From Allostella vacuolata (lineage in GTDB: Bacteria; Pseudomonadota; Alphaproteobacteria; ATCC43930; Allostellaceae): a stretch of 64,000 nt of DNA. The DNA is taken from the NCBI GenBank assembly GCA_006739055.1, contig AP019702.1, positions 5,419,388 through 5,483,387 of the forward strand. The letters are read 5' to 3'. Positions 36,275 to 44,656 of the stretch are shown here, in pieces. Positions within the stretch are counted from its first letter, which is position 1; the number at the start of each line of letters is the position of its first letter. Under the pieces are notes generated by a model. The model was not told the origin of the DNA. It ran no database searches and saw nothing but the letters and a program-made list of their open reading frames with translations. Both the position numbers and the translations under genes were made by a program.

Positions 36275-37180
36275 ATGAGCCACTCGACGCGGCCGTCGCC
36301 GGATGGCGGCCACTGGATCCTGATCCACAACCCGACCGCCGGCTGGCGGCGGGCAAGGCGGGTGGCACGGCTGCTGGATGACCTGGCCGCCGCCGGCCGC
36401 GGGGTGACGGTGATGCGGACCGCCAGGCGCGGCGACGCCGAATCATTCGCCCGGGCAGCGGCGGCCGATCACCGCACCGAGGCCCTGATCGTCGCGGGTG
36501 GCGACGGCACCATCAACGAGGCGGTCAACGGCATGGGGGACGCCGGGATGGCGCTCGGCCTCGTGCCCATCGGCACCGCCAACGTGCTGGCGAACGAACT
36601 CGGGATCGGCTCCTCCATGCGCGCGGCCGCCCTGACGCTGGCGGCCGGCAACGCGCGCGCCATTCGCCTCGGGATGGTGAACGGGCGCCGCTTCGCGATG
36701 ATGGCCGGCGTCGGCTTCGACGCCCAGGTCGTGGCCGGCATCGACCCGGCCCTGAAGCGCCGGCTCGGCAAGGGTGCCTACCTCGTGTCGGGCCTGCGCG
36801 CCTTCTGGTCCTATCGGCCGCGGCGCTACCGGGTCGAGGTCGACGGCGCCGAGTACGAGGCGGCCTCGGCCGTGTGCTGCAATGGCCGCTTCTACGGCGG
36901 CCGCTTCGTCCTGGCCGAGGCGGCCCGCCTGGACGACGACCAGCTGCATGTCGTGCTATTCGAACGGTGCGGCCGGCTGGCGATCCTGCGCTATGTCATC
37001 GCCATGGCGTTGGGCATGATCGGGCGTCTCGGCGACGTGCGGGTCGTTCCGGGCCGGCGCATCTCGATCGCGGCGGTCGACGGGTCGGCCGAGCCGGTGC
37101 AGGCCGACGGCGACATCGTGGCATACCTGCCGGCCCAGGTGACGATGGCGGAGGCGGATACGCGCGTCTTCGCCCCGTGA
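36275..37180 (+). CDS. Diacylglycerol kinase family lipid kinase (YegS/DgkB-like)
   Basis: A 301-aa lipid kinase with a DAGK catalytic domain (about residues 10-145) and a beta-sandwich C-terminal domain. The nucleotide-binding GGDGTINEAVNGMGD motif and the PIGTANVLANELGI motif are intact, as is LNPTAG-like HNPTAGWRRARR at the start. It would phosphorylate diacylglycerol, ceramide or a sphingoid-type lipid; the head group cannot be told. It is divergent from the phosphoesterase-glycosyltransferase pair, so the three genes may serve one glycolipid/phospholipid branch. Confidence 0.9.
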   Translation: MSHSTRPSPDGGHWILIHNPTAGWRRARRVARLLDDLAAAGRGVTVMRTARRGDAESFARAAAADHRTEALIVAGGDGTINEAVNGMGDAGMALGLVPIGTANVLANELGIGSSMRAAALTLAAGNARAIRLGMVNGRRFAMMAGVGFDAQVVAGIDPALKRRLGKGAYLVSGLRAFWSYRPRRYRVEVDGAEYEAASAVCCNGRFYGGRFVLAEAARLDDDQLHVVLFERCGRLAILRYVIAMALGMIGRLGDVRVVPGRRISIAAVDGSAEPVQADGDIVAYLPAQVTMAEADTRVFAP

Positions 37181-37185
37181 GGAAA

Positions 37186-37229
37186 CCCGTCTTCCGGACG
37201 GGCCCGCGGGCGGAAGCGGGCCCCGCGGG
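37186..37229 (+). terminator. Double hairpin after the lipid kinase gene
   Basis: First a six-base stem CCCGTC/GACGGG with a five-base loop, then two copies of the self-complementary octamer CCCGCGGG at 37203-37210 and 37222-37229 that can pair with each other. The sequence AGAAAAGGG follows. The second hairpin overlaps the ribosome-site region of the next gene. Confidence 0.4.
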
Positions 37230-37238
37230 AGAAAAGGG

Positions 37239-38039
37239 ATGGGTCATTTCCTGGCGGCGATCCGGCGCCGCGACGACACCGAGCGATCGGCCGCCTTTCC
37301 ATGGACGCTGCCGTTCGCGGCCGCGCTGGACGAGATCCGCTTCGAGACGCCGGTCACCTTCCTGGTGGGCGAGAATGGCTGCGGCAAGTCGACCCTGCTG
37401 GAAGGGCTTGCCGCCGGAATGCGGGCGGTTGCCGCCGGCAGCCGCGACATCGAGCGCGACCCCTCGCTGGGGCCGGCGCGGGCCTTCGCGGCCGGCTTCC
37501 GCTTCGTGCGCCGCCGTCACGCCCGGACCCGCCTCTTCCTGCGCGCCGAGGACGTGCTGGGCTACACCCGCCGGGTCACCGACGATGCGACCGAACTGGA
37601 CGCCATCGCCGACGAGCTGGCCCGCACCCTGCCCGAAGGCGTCGGACGAACCCGGGCGGTCGGCATGGCACGGGCCCAGCGTGCCGCCCTCGTCCGGCGC
37701 TATGGCGAAGACCCGGACGGCCGCTCGCACGGCGAAACCTTCCTGGCGCTGCTGCAGACCCGGCTGGTGCCGAACGGGCTCTACCTGCTGGACGAGCCGG
37801 AGACGCCGCTGTCGCCCGGCCGGATCCTGGCCCTGATGGCGATCCTGAAGGACCGCGTCGCCGCGGGTTGCCAGTTCGTCATCGCCACCCACTCGCCGAT
37901 CCTGATGGCCCAGCCGGACGCGACGATCCTGCACATCGCGGACGACCGCATCGGCCCCGTCGCCTATGACGAGGTCGAGCATGTTCGCCTGACGCGCGCC
38001 TTCCTGGCCCAGCCGGAGCGCTTCCTGCGCGGCCTTTAG
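37239..38039 (+). CDS. AAA family ATPase of ABC/RecF type
   Basis: A 266-aa soluble ATPase. Walker A is GENGCGKST at residues 44-52 and Walker B is LYLLDEPETPLSPGR, followed by the QFVIATHSPILMAQP sensor/His region. There is a Q-loop-like segment but no membrane or DNA-binding domain. Proteins like this are widespread in bacteria as single genes and often lack a known partner. It has AAAAGGG immediately upstream of its ATG. I see no adjacent nuclease gene that would suggest a defence system. Confidence 0.85.
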   Translation: MGHFLAAIRRRDDTERSAAFPWTLPFAAALDEIRFETPVTFLVGENGCGKSTLLEGLAAGMRAVAAGSRDIERDPSLGPARAFAAGFRFVRRRHARTRLFLRAEDVLGYTRRVTDDATELDAIADELARTLPEGVGRTRAVGMARAQRAALVRRYGEDPDGRSHGETFLALLQTRLVPNGLYLLDEPETPLSPGRILALMAILKDRVAAGCQFVIATHSPILMAQPDATILHIADDRIGPVAYDEVEHVRLTRAFLAQPERFLRGL

Positions 38040-38054
38040 GTCGGTGGCGTCCGG

Positions 38055-39401
38055 TCAGCGGCCGGCGATGGTCATCTCGGGAATCAGCACCGTCGGCGCG
38101 TTGGTGCCGTAGCGGAACTCCAGATCGTCGGCCGGCACCAGCGACCGCAGCATGTCCTTGAGGTTGCCGGCGATCGTCACCTCGCTGACGGGGTAGGCGA
38201 TCTCCCCGTCCTCGATCCAGAAGCCGGACGCACCACGGCTGTAGTCGCCGGTCACGCCGTTGACGCCGAAGCCCATCAGGCTGGTGACATAGAGGCCCCG
38301 CCCGGCCTGCCGCAGCAACTCGGCCGGCGTGGCGCCGCCCGGGGCGAGGTAGAGGTTGGTGGTGGTCGGCGACGGGGGCCCGCTGGTGCCGCGCGACGCG
38401 TGCCCGGTCGAGCGCAGGCCGAGCTGTCGGGCAGTGCGCAGATCCAGCACCCACGTCCGCAGCACGCCGTCCTCGACCAGGGCCTGACGGGTGGTGGCGA
38501 TCCCTTCGCCGTCGAAGGGGCGGGAGCGCAGCCCACGCGCCCGCAGGGGGTCGTCGATCACCGACACCCCGGGGGCGAACACCGGGCTGTCCATCCGGTC
38601 CTTGAGGAAGCTGGTGCCGCGGGCGATCGACTGGCCGTTGATCGCGCCGGCGAAATGGCCGAGCAGCCCGCCCGAGACGCGCGGGTCGAACACGACGGGG
38701 GCCTTGGCCGTGGCCGCCTTGCGCGGCTGCAGCCGCCGCACCGCCCGCTCGCCGGCGCTGCGGCCCACGGCCTCGGGACTGCGCAGGTCGGTGCCATAGA
38801 CCGCGGCCGTGAAATCGTAGTCGCGCTCCATGCCCGTGCCCTCGCCCGCCAGGACGGAGACGCTGAGCGACCAGCCCGAGCCTTCATAGCTGCCGGCAAA
38901 GCCGTTGGATGCCACCAGCGCCACCCGGCTGCGCGACCAGCCGGCCTCCGCCCCTTCGGAGTTGGTGACGCCCGGGACGGCGCGCGCCGCCTCCTCGGTG
39001 CGCCGGGCCCAGTCGATCAGCTGCTCCGCGGTCGGCTCGGCCGGGTCGGACAGGTCCATGTCGGCCCAATGCCGGGCGATCGCGTCCGGATCGGCCAGCC
39101 CGCAATGCGGGTCCTCCGGCACCACCCGGGCCATCGCCACCGCCCGCTCCACCAGCTCCTCCAGCGCCTTCGGGGTGTGGTCCGACGACGACACCACGGC
39201 CTGTCGCCGGCCGACCAGCACGCGGAGGCCGAGATCCTGGCCCTCGGCGCGCTCCAGCTTCTCGGTCTCGCCCAGGCGCTGGGCGTGGGAGATGGAGGTT
39301 CCCTCGACATGCACGGCATCGGCCGCGTCCGCACCGGCCCGGCGGGCGCGCGCGATGAGGTCGGACAGCAGATCGAGCGTTGCCTGGGAATCCATCGTCA
39401 T
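38055..39401 (-). CDS. pmbA: TldE/PmbA peptidase subunit
   Basis: A 448-aa member of the TldD/PmbA family. TldE (PmbA) lacks the metal site and forms a heterodimer with TldD, which holds the zinc. The pair degrades or trims unfolded peptides, such as the microcin B17 precursor leader and CcdA. Recognisable blocks are ERAEGQDLGLRVLVGRRQA near the N-terminus, GHASRGTSGPPSPTTTNLYL and LMGFGVNGVTGDYSRGASGFW near the C-terminus. ATG 39401 has GAGG nine bases upstream. The partner tldD is in this window at 61195-62628, not adjacent. It converges with the ATPase gene. Confidence 0.92.
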   Translation of the reverse strand: MTMDSQATLDLLSDLIARARRAGADAADAVHVEGTSISHAQRLGETEKLERAEGQDLGLRVLVGRRQAVVSSSDHTPKALEELVERAVAMARVVPEDPHCGLADPDAIARHWADMDLSDPAEPTAEQLIDWARRTEEAARAVPGVTNSEGAEAGWSRSRVALVASNGFAGSYEGSGWSLSVSVLAGEGTGMERDYDFTAAVYGTDLRSPEAVGRSAGERAVRRLQPRKAATAKAPVVFDPRVSGGLLGHFAGAINGQSIARGTSFLKDRMDSPVFAPGVSVIDDPLRARGLRSRPFDGEGIATTRQALVEDGVLRTWVLDLRTARQLGLRSTGHASRGTSGPPSPTTTNLYLAPGGATPAELLRQAGRGLYVTSLMGFGVNGVTGDYSRGASGFWIEDGEIAYPVSEVTIAGNLKDMLRSLVPADDLEFRYGTNAPTVLIPEMTIAGR

Positions 39402-39578
39402 CGGCGGGGACCTCATGGGGCAATGGGGCGGGGGTCGCGGAGGGTGGATGGGCGACCGGTCGCTTCGATGTGGCCGCTCGGCGCGATGGCGTCAACCGCG
39501 CATGAACCGAACCGGCTCGACCGGCGACCGAAGGCGGTAGAGTCGGGGGCAGCACCGCCCCTGCCGCGAAGGAGTGCC

Positions 39579-40196
39579 ATGGCCATCACCCTCTATGCCT
39601 TGAAGCCGCGCTTCCAGGCATTGCTGCGCCCGGTGGTCCGCGGCATGGCGGGCTCCGGCGTCACCGCCAACCAGGTGACGGTTGCCGCCGCCGCCGGCTC
39701 GGTTGCGCTGGGCACCGTGCTCGCCGTCTGGGGTGCCGGTCGGCCGGTCCTGTTCGCCATGCTGCCCCTGTGGCTGATGCTGCGCATGGGGCTCAACGCC
39801 ATCGACGGCATGCTGGCGCGCGAGTTCGGCCAGAAGAGCCGGCTCGGCGCCCTCCTCAACGAACTGGGGGACGTGGTGTCCGACGCCGCCCTCTACCTGC
39901 CCTTCGCCCTGCTCGCCCCGTTCGGCGCCGGATGGGTCGCGGTCGTCGTCGTCCTGGCGGTGACCGGGGAGCTGGCGGGCGTCCTCGGCCAGACGATCGG
40001 CGCCGACCGCCGCTACGATGGGCCGCTCGGCAAGAGCGACCGGGCGCTGGCCTTCGGGGCGCTCGGCCTGTGGGCGGCAGTGGCACCGATGCCGGCCGCG
40101 CTGGTCTGGACGATGCCGGCATTGGCGGCGCTCGCCGCATGGACCATCGTCAACCGGGTGCGGCGGGCCCTTGCCGCCGCGGGAGAAGGGTCATGA
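39579..40196 (+). CDS. CDP-alcohol phosphatidyltransferase family protein, YnbA-like
   Basis: A 205-aa integral membrane enzyme with the family motif DG-x2-AR-x8-G-x3-D-x3-D, here DGMLAREFGQKSRLGALLNELGD followed by DVVSDAAL (in a slightly spread form). It transfers an alcohol to a CDP-linked lipid. N-terminal ITLYALKPRFQALLRPVV and the SGVTANQVTV and GPLGKSDRALAFGALGLW blocks resemble E. coli YnbA. ATG 39579 has GAAGGAG upstream. The stop overlaps the next gene in ATGA. Head group and product are unknown. Confidence 0.88.
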   Translation: MAITLYALKPRFQALLRPVVRGMAGSGVTANQVTVAAAAGSVALGTVLAVWGAGRPVLFAMLPLWLMLRMGLNAIDGMLAREFGQKSRLGALLNELGDVVSDAALYLPFALLAPFGAGWVAVVVVLAVTGELAGVLGQTIGADRRYDGPLGKSDRALAFGALGLWAAVAPMPAALVWTMPALAALAAWTIVNRVRRALAAAGEGS

Positions 40197-40834
40197 CCGG
40201 TATCGTCGAACGCCTGGCGGCCGCGCTGGTCACCGGGTTTGCCAGGGCCGTCACCGGGGTGCGCGGCGACTGGCGGGACGCGCCGCCCGGGCCCGGCCCG
40301 CATATCTACTTCGCGAACCATGCCAGCCATGGCGATTTCGTCCTGGTCTGGACGGTGCTGCCGCGGGTCCTGCGGCGGACGACGCGCCCGGTGGCGGGTG
40401 CGGACTACTGGGACACGGGCGCCATCCGGCGCTTCTTCGGCCGGCGCGTCTTCCGCGCCGTGCTGATCGACCGGCGGCCCGAGATGCGCACCGGCGACCC
40501 GTTGGAGCCGCTGGCGGCCGCGATCGATTCCGGCCAGTCGCTGATCCTCTTCCCCGAAGGCACCCGCAACCTGACGGAGGCAAAGCTGCTGCCGTTCAAG
40601 AGCGGGCTCTACCATCTGGCGCGCCTGCGGCCGGATGCCGTGCCGGTCCCGGTATGGATCGAGAACCTGAACCGGGTCATGCCGAAGGGGGAGCTGGTGC
40701 CGATCCCGCTGCTGTGTACCGTCACTTTCGGCGCGCCCCTGCCGGTGGCCGCGGGCGAGACCAAGGACGCCTACCTGGCGCGGGCGAGGACCGCCCTGCT
40801 GGCCCTGGCGCCCCGGCCGGAGGCGGTGTCGTGA
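40193..40834 (+). CDS. 1-acyl-sn-glycerol-3-phosphate acyltransferase-like protein (PlsC family)
   Basis: A 213-aa PlsC-type acyltransferase. Motif I is NHASHGDFVL (HX4D) and motif III is LFPEGTRNLTE. An N-terminal amphipathic or membrane-associated stretch precedes it. It would make phosphatidic acid, the substrate for the CdsA-like enzyme coded next, from lysophosphatidic acid. Both ends overlap the neighbours: ATGA with the YnbA-like gene and GTGA with the CdsA-like gene. A tightly coupled three-gene lipid operon is the natural reading. Confidence 0.9.
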   Translation: MTGIVERLAAALVTGFARAVTGVRGDWRDAPPGPGPHIYFANHASHGDFVLVWTVLPRVLRRTTRPVAGADYWDTGAIRRFFGRRVFRAVLIDRRPEMRTGDPLEPLAAAIDSGQSLILFPEGTRNLTEAKLLPFKSGLYHLARLRPDAVPVPVWIENLNRVMPKGELVPIPLLCTVTFGAPLPVAAGETKDAYLARARTALLALAPRPEAVS

Positions 40835-41766
40835 CCGCAGGCTCGGAGGCCCCGATCCTCTTCGCCGGGATCGCGGTCGTCCTGCTGGTGGCGACGCTCG
40901 CCGGCTGGCTGCTGCGCCGGCGCTTCGGCCGCACGCCGACGATCGAGAATCTGGAGACCCGCGTCCGCGCCTGGTGGGTGATGGTCGGCCTGATTGCCGG
41001 TGCCTTCCTGCTCGGCCATGGCGGGGTCATCGTCCTGTTCGCGCTCGCCTCGTTCGCCGCGCTGCGAGAGTTCGTGACCCTCACGCCGACCCGGCGCGGC
41101 GACCACTGGGCGCTCGCCATCGCCTTCTTCGTCGTGCTGCCGCTGCAATACTGGCTGGTCGGGATCGAATGGTACGGACTCTACGCCATCTTCATCCCGG
41201 TCTATGTCTTCCTGCTGCTGCCGATCGTGGCCGCGCTCCGCGGCGACACCACCCGCTTCATGGCCCGGGTGGCGGAGCTGCAGTGGGGCCTGATGATCTG
41301 CGTCTTCTGCGTCTCGCACGTCCCGGCCCTGCTGACCCTACCGATCCCGGGCTTCGAGGGGCGGCACCTGCTGCTGGTCGCCTTCCTGGTCGTGGTCGTG
41401 CAGGCGAGCGACGTGCTGCAGTATGTCTGGGGCAAGCTGCTGGGTCGCCGCAAGATCGCCCCCGCCCTGTCCCCGTCCAAGACCGTGGAAGGGTTCGCGG
41501 GCGGCGTCGCCAGCGCCACGGCGCTGGGTGCGGCCTTGTGGTGGATCACCCCCTTCGCCCCCTGGCAGGCCGCCCTGATGGCGCTGGTGGTGACGCTGAT
41601 GGGCTTCTTCGGCGGCCTGGTCATGTCGGCGATCAAGCGCGATCGCGGGGTCAAGGACTGGGGCCGGATGATCGAGGGCCATGGCGGCATGCTGGACCGC
41701 CTCGACTCGGTCATCTTCGCCGCCCCGGTGTTCTTCCACCTGACCCGCTACTGGTGGTCGATCTGA
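40831..41766 (+). CDS. Phosphatidate cytidylyltransferase, CdsA paralogue (YnbB-like)
   Basis: A 311-aa multi-pass membrane protein of the CdsA family that makes CDP-diacylglycerol from phosphatidic acid and CTP. The signature is SPSKTVEGFAGG and the C-terminal IKRDRGVKDWGRMIEGHGGMLDR block, split by hydrophobic helices. The N-terminal half with QYVWGKLLGRRKI resembles E. coli YnbB. The GTG start at 40831 overlaps the preceding stop as GTGA. The product would feed the YnbA-like transferase, so the three genes can form a closed acyl acceptor-to-phospholipid path. Confidence 0.92.
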   Translation: MTAGSEAPILFAGIAVVLLVATLAGWLLRRRFGRTPTIENLETRVRAWWVMVGLIAGAFLLGHGGVIVLFALASFAALREFVTLTPTRRGDHWALAIAFFVVLPLQYWLVGIEWYGLYAIFIPVYVFLLLPIVAALRGDTTRFMARVAELQWGLMICVFCVSHVPALLTLPIPGFEGRHLLLVAFLVVVVQASDVLQYVWGKLLGRRKIAPALSPSKTVEGFAGGVASATALGAALWWITPFAPWQAALMALVVTLMGFFGGLVMSAIKRDRGVKDWGRMIEGHGGMLDRLDSVIFAAPVFFHLTRYWWSI

Positions 41767-41775
41767 GGCCGGGCG

Positions 41776-43284
41776 TCACCGCCAGATCGGCTTGCCGCTG
41801 CCGGGCAGGCCGTACTGCGCCCATTTCCGGGTGACCGTGTCCACCATCTCGGCGTCCATACGGATCTGCTGGCCCCATTCGCGATGGGTCTCGGGCGGCC
41901 ACTTGTTGGTGGCGTCGAGCCCGATCTTGGAGCCGAGGCCACTTTCGGGGGAGGCGAAGTCGAGATAGTCGATCGGCGTACGCTCGACGATGGTGACGTC
42001 CCGGGCCGGGTCCATGCGGGTCGACAAGGCCCACATCACGTCCTTCCAGTCGCGGGCGTCGATGTCGTCGTCCACGACGATCACCCATTTCGTGTACATG
42101 AACTGCCGCAGGAACGACCACACCCCCATCATCACCCGCTTGGCATGGCCGGGATAGGCCTTGCGCATCGACACCACCGCGATGCGGTAGGAGCAGCCCT
42201 CGGGCGGCAGCCAGAAATCGACGATCTCCGGGAACTGCTGGCGCAGCAGGGGGATGAAGACCTCGTTCAGCGCCTGGCCCAGCACCGACGGCTCGTCCGG
42301 CGGGCGGCCGGTGAAGGTCGAGAGGTAGATCGGGTCGCGGCGCATGGTGATGGCGGAGATGGTGAAGACCGGGAACTGCTCGACCGAGTTGTAGTAGCCC
42401 GTGTGGTCCCCATAGGGGCCCTCGTCGCCGAACTCCTCCAGCGAGACATGGCCTTCGAGCACGATCTCGGCCTCCGCCGGGACCTTGAGCGGGACGGTCC
42501 GGCAGTCGACCAGGTCGACCTTGCGGCCGCGCAGCAGGCCGGCGAACTGGTATTCCGACAGGGTGTCCGGCACCGGTGTCACGGCGGCCAGGATGGTCCC
42601 CGGGTCGGCGCCGATCACGGCCGCGGCTGGCAGCGGGTCGCGCTTCTCGCGCCCCCAGCGGGCATGGTGCTGGGCACCGCCGCGATGGCGCAGCCAGCGC
42701 ATCAGGGTCGTGTTGCGGCCGGTCACCTGCATCCGGTAGATGCCGAGGTTGAAGCCGTCCTCCCGTGCCGACGAGGGCCCGCGGGTCACCACCAGCGGCC
42801 AGGTGATGAGCGGGGCCGGCTCGCCCGGCCAGCAGGTCTGGATCGGCAGCCGGGCGAGATCGATGTCGTCGCCGGTCAGGACCACCTCCTGGCACGGCGC
42901 GCGCGTGGTGGTGCGCGGCTTCATCGCCATCACGGTCTTGAGCAGCGGCAGCATCTCCAGGGCCTCGCGCCATCCGCCCGGCGGCTCCGGCTGCTTCAGG
43001 AAGGCCAGCGTCTCGCCCACCTGGCGCAGCCGGTCCGGGGTGCGGTCCATGCCCCAGGCGACCCGCTCCACCGTGCCGAACAGGTTGACCAGCACCGGCA
43101 TCGGATAGGGGCGCCCGTCCGGAGCGACCACGTTCTCGAACAGCACCGCGGGGCCCTGTTCGGCCAGCAGGCGGGTCTGGATCTCCGTCATCTCCAGCAC
43201 CGGCGAGACGGGGGCGGAGACGCGGACGAGCCGGCCTTCCTGCTCCAGCCGGGTCATGAAGTCGCGCAGCGAGGCATAGGGCAT
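41776..43284 (-). CDS. ubiD: UbiD family decarboxylase (3-octaprenyl-4-hydroxybenzoate carboxy-lyase)
   Basis: A 502-aa prenylated-FMN-dependent decarboxylase in ubiquinone synthesis. The E-x-P-x-GDH motif that holds catalytic Glu and Asp is seen as [16 protein letters not shown], and the RITMRR-like and [20 protein letters not shown] blocks match UbiD. ATG 43284 ([14 protein letters not shown]) is the family start. The enzyme needs UbiX for its cofactor; no ubiX is in the window. It converges with the CdsA-like gene, nine bases from stop to stop. Confidence 0.95.
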   Translation of the reverse strand: MPYASLRDFMTRLEQEGRLVRVSAPVSPVLEMTEIQTRLLAEQGPAVLFENVVAPDGRPYPMPVLVNLFGTVERVAWGMDRTPDRLRQVGETLAFLKQPEPPGGWREALEMLPLLKTVMAMKPRTTTRAPCQEVVLTGDDIDLARLPIQTCWPGEPAPLITWPLVVTRGPSSAREDGFNLGIYRMQVTGRNTTLMRWLRHRGGAQHHARWGREKRDPLPAAAVIGADPGTILAAVTPVPDTLSEYQFAGLLRGRKVDLVDCRTVPLKVPAEAEIVLEGHVSLEEFGDEGPYGDHTGYYNSVEQFPVFTISAITMRRDPIYLSTFTGRPPDEPSVLGQALNEVFIPLLRQQFPEIVDFWLPPEGCSYRIAVVSMRKAYPGHAKRVMMGVWSFLRQFMYTKWVIVVDDDIDARDWKDVMWALSTRMDPARDVTIVERTPIDYLDFASPESGLGSKIGLDATNKWPPETHREWGQQIRMDAEMVDTVTRKWAQYGLPGSGKPIWR

Positions 43285-43442
43285 GGGGCGTATCCGTCGG
43301 GCGGGGCTCGGGCGGCAACTTAGGGCGCCCGGTCGTGCCGTGCGAGGGCCGATGCCGAGCGGCATGAGCGGCGGCGGGTCGCATTGACTTCGGCGCCCCG
43401 CTACCGACATCCAGCATATCCCCACGGAAGGAGATCACGAGG

Positions 43443-43649
43443 ATGGCGTTCTGGGTCATCGGCGGCGAGTACGCGGACACCGAATTCGAGAAGCTGGCCA
43501 AGGGCCGGGCCGAGGAACGGCTGGGGCCGTTCGCGACCTGGGAAGCCGCCCGCAATGCCTGGGCGAGCCGGGCCTTCGCCACCGTCGACGACTGCCACAG
43601 CCGCTATCGCATCGTCGAGGAAGCCGAGGAGCCGGCGCGCACCGCGTGA
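43443..43649 (+). CDS. DUF4170 domain-containing protein
   Basis: A 68-aa protein that is one DUF4170 domain: AFWVIGGEYADTEFEKL at the start, GPFATWEAARNAWASRAFATVDDCHSRYRIV in parts, with one Cys and one His. The family is small, alphaproteobacterial and of unknown function. In relatives it is often found in the lipid A block with pmbA, DUF374, waaA and lpxK; here it is alone. It has a good GGAAGGAG ribosome site. Its stop is four bases from the methyltransferase stop on the other strand. Confidence 0.9.
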   Translation: MAFWVIGGEYADTEFEKLAKGRAEERLGPFATWEAARNAWASRAFATVDDCHSRYRIVEEAEEPARTA

Positions 43650-43653
43650 CCCT

Positions 43654-44310
43654 CTACCCGGTGGCGCCCAGCCGATAGACGATGGTATCGCGGAGGAGCC
43701 GATCCTCCAGTTCCAGGTCGACCGGGACCGCGTAGCGCGCAAGTTCCGTGATGCCCGAAGTCGGAACGTAGGCGCGGCCCGGGTCGGCCAGCAGCACGTC
43801 CGCCCCCCTGGCCGCCAGGGCGCGCAGCCAGGGAACGAGGCGATCCGCCAGCGGCCGCTCGTAGCAGAGGTCGCCGACGAGTACCGTGCCCCACCCGTCG
43901 TCGCGGCCGATCAGGTCCTCCTCGCGCACGTCGAGCGTCAGGCCGTTGGCCGCCGCGTTGAGGGCGATCGCAGCAGCCGCGAAGGGATCGATGTCGGCGG
44001 CCTCGACCCGCGCCGCGCCCGCGAGGCCGGCCGCCAGGGCCACCAGCCCGGAGCCGGAGCCGATGTCGAGCACCCATCGGCCCGCCACCAGCGACGGGCG
44101 GTCGATCAGCAGCCGGGCCAGGGCCTGGCCGCCCGCCCAGGCGAAGGCCCAGTAGGGCGGCGGCACGCCGACCTCGGCCAGCGTCGCCTCGGTCGCCTCC
44201 CACAGGGGCGTGACGGCGACGGCCAGGTGCAGGCGGAGCTCCGGCACGAAGGGCGGCCGCACCAGCGCGGTCTGAGCCCGGACGAAGGCGGCTTGGTTCA
44301 TGCCGGCCAT
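43654..44310 (-). CDS. Class I SAM-dependent methyltransferase, ETFB lysine methyltransferase-like
   Basis: A 218-aa methyltransferase. SAM-binding motif I is VLDIGSGSGLVALAAGLAGA (the core DIGSGSGL), followed by EAADIDPFAAAA and the VGDLCYERPLADRLVPWL region. PPPYWAFAWAGGQALAR before motif I is characteristic of the METTL20/ETFB-KMT and PrmA-like group that methylates protein lysines. The target cannot be told here; the electron-transfer flavoprotein is the best guess by analogy. It converges with the DUF4170 gene. Confidence 0.82.
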   Translation of the reverse strand: MAGMNQAAFVRAQTALVRPPFVPELRLHLAVAVTPLWEATEATLAEVGVPPPYWAFAWAGGQALARLLIDRPSLVAGRWVLDIGSGSGLVALAAGLAGAARVEAADIDPFAAAAIALNAAANGLTLDVREEDLIGRDDGWGTVLVGDLCYERPLADRLVPWLRALAARGADVLLADPGRAYVPTSGITELARYAVPVDLELEDRLLRDTIVYRLGATG

Positions 44311-44656
44311 GGTGCGGCCGCGGCGTGCGCCGCGCCAGCCGCGAAGCGCCGGTGTTCAGCATCCGGATGAATTTAGAGTGACAGCCCCAACATCGCGTGG
44401 CCGAATCGCCTGACGCAGCGCTACTGTTGCAGTGCGATATGGTAACTTGTCGAACAAGGACCATCCCTCCCTGCCGCCGCTCCCCCCGGCGGCCGAGCCT
44501 GGAATTGCCCCGACTTCGGGGCGATGGGCGACGCCGCAGTCGGCAGCCCTTTCCCCGCGACGGCCTTGCACGCCGCCCCCTCGCCCAGCCGGCGATCGGG
44601 CGGCGTGTCGCGTTTCGGGGTGCAGCTTCTTCCCTTCCGCCCGAGAGGAGCCCGGC
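44311..44656. other. 346-base intergenic region between methyltransferase and phoH
   Basis: No convincing gene is seen. From 44365 to 44460 the sequence is less GC-rich and probably holds the divergent promoters. It contains a PHO-box-like element at 44367-44384 on the minus strand (CTGTCAC, four bases, AATTCAT), a short hairpin CTTGT-CGA-ACAAG at 44446-44458, and GC inverted repeats further down such as CCCCGA/TCGGGG near 44511-44524. The phoH ribosome site GAGAGGAG lies at the right end. Confidence 0.5.

Noticed and set aside
37239-38039. Defence system based on the stand-alone RecF/ABC-type ATPase
   Set aside because: Common single-gene family; no nuclease, reverse transcriptase, or other effector lies next to it.
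38400-39578. A long plus-strand frame opposite pmbA, fused to the YnbA-like gene
   Set aside because: Homology starts only at ATG 39579, which has its own ribosome site; the part before it is antisense to pmbA.
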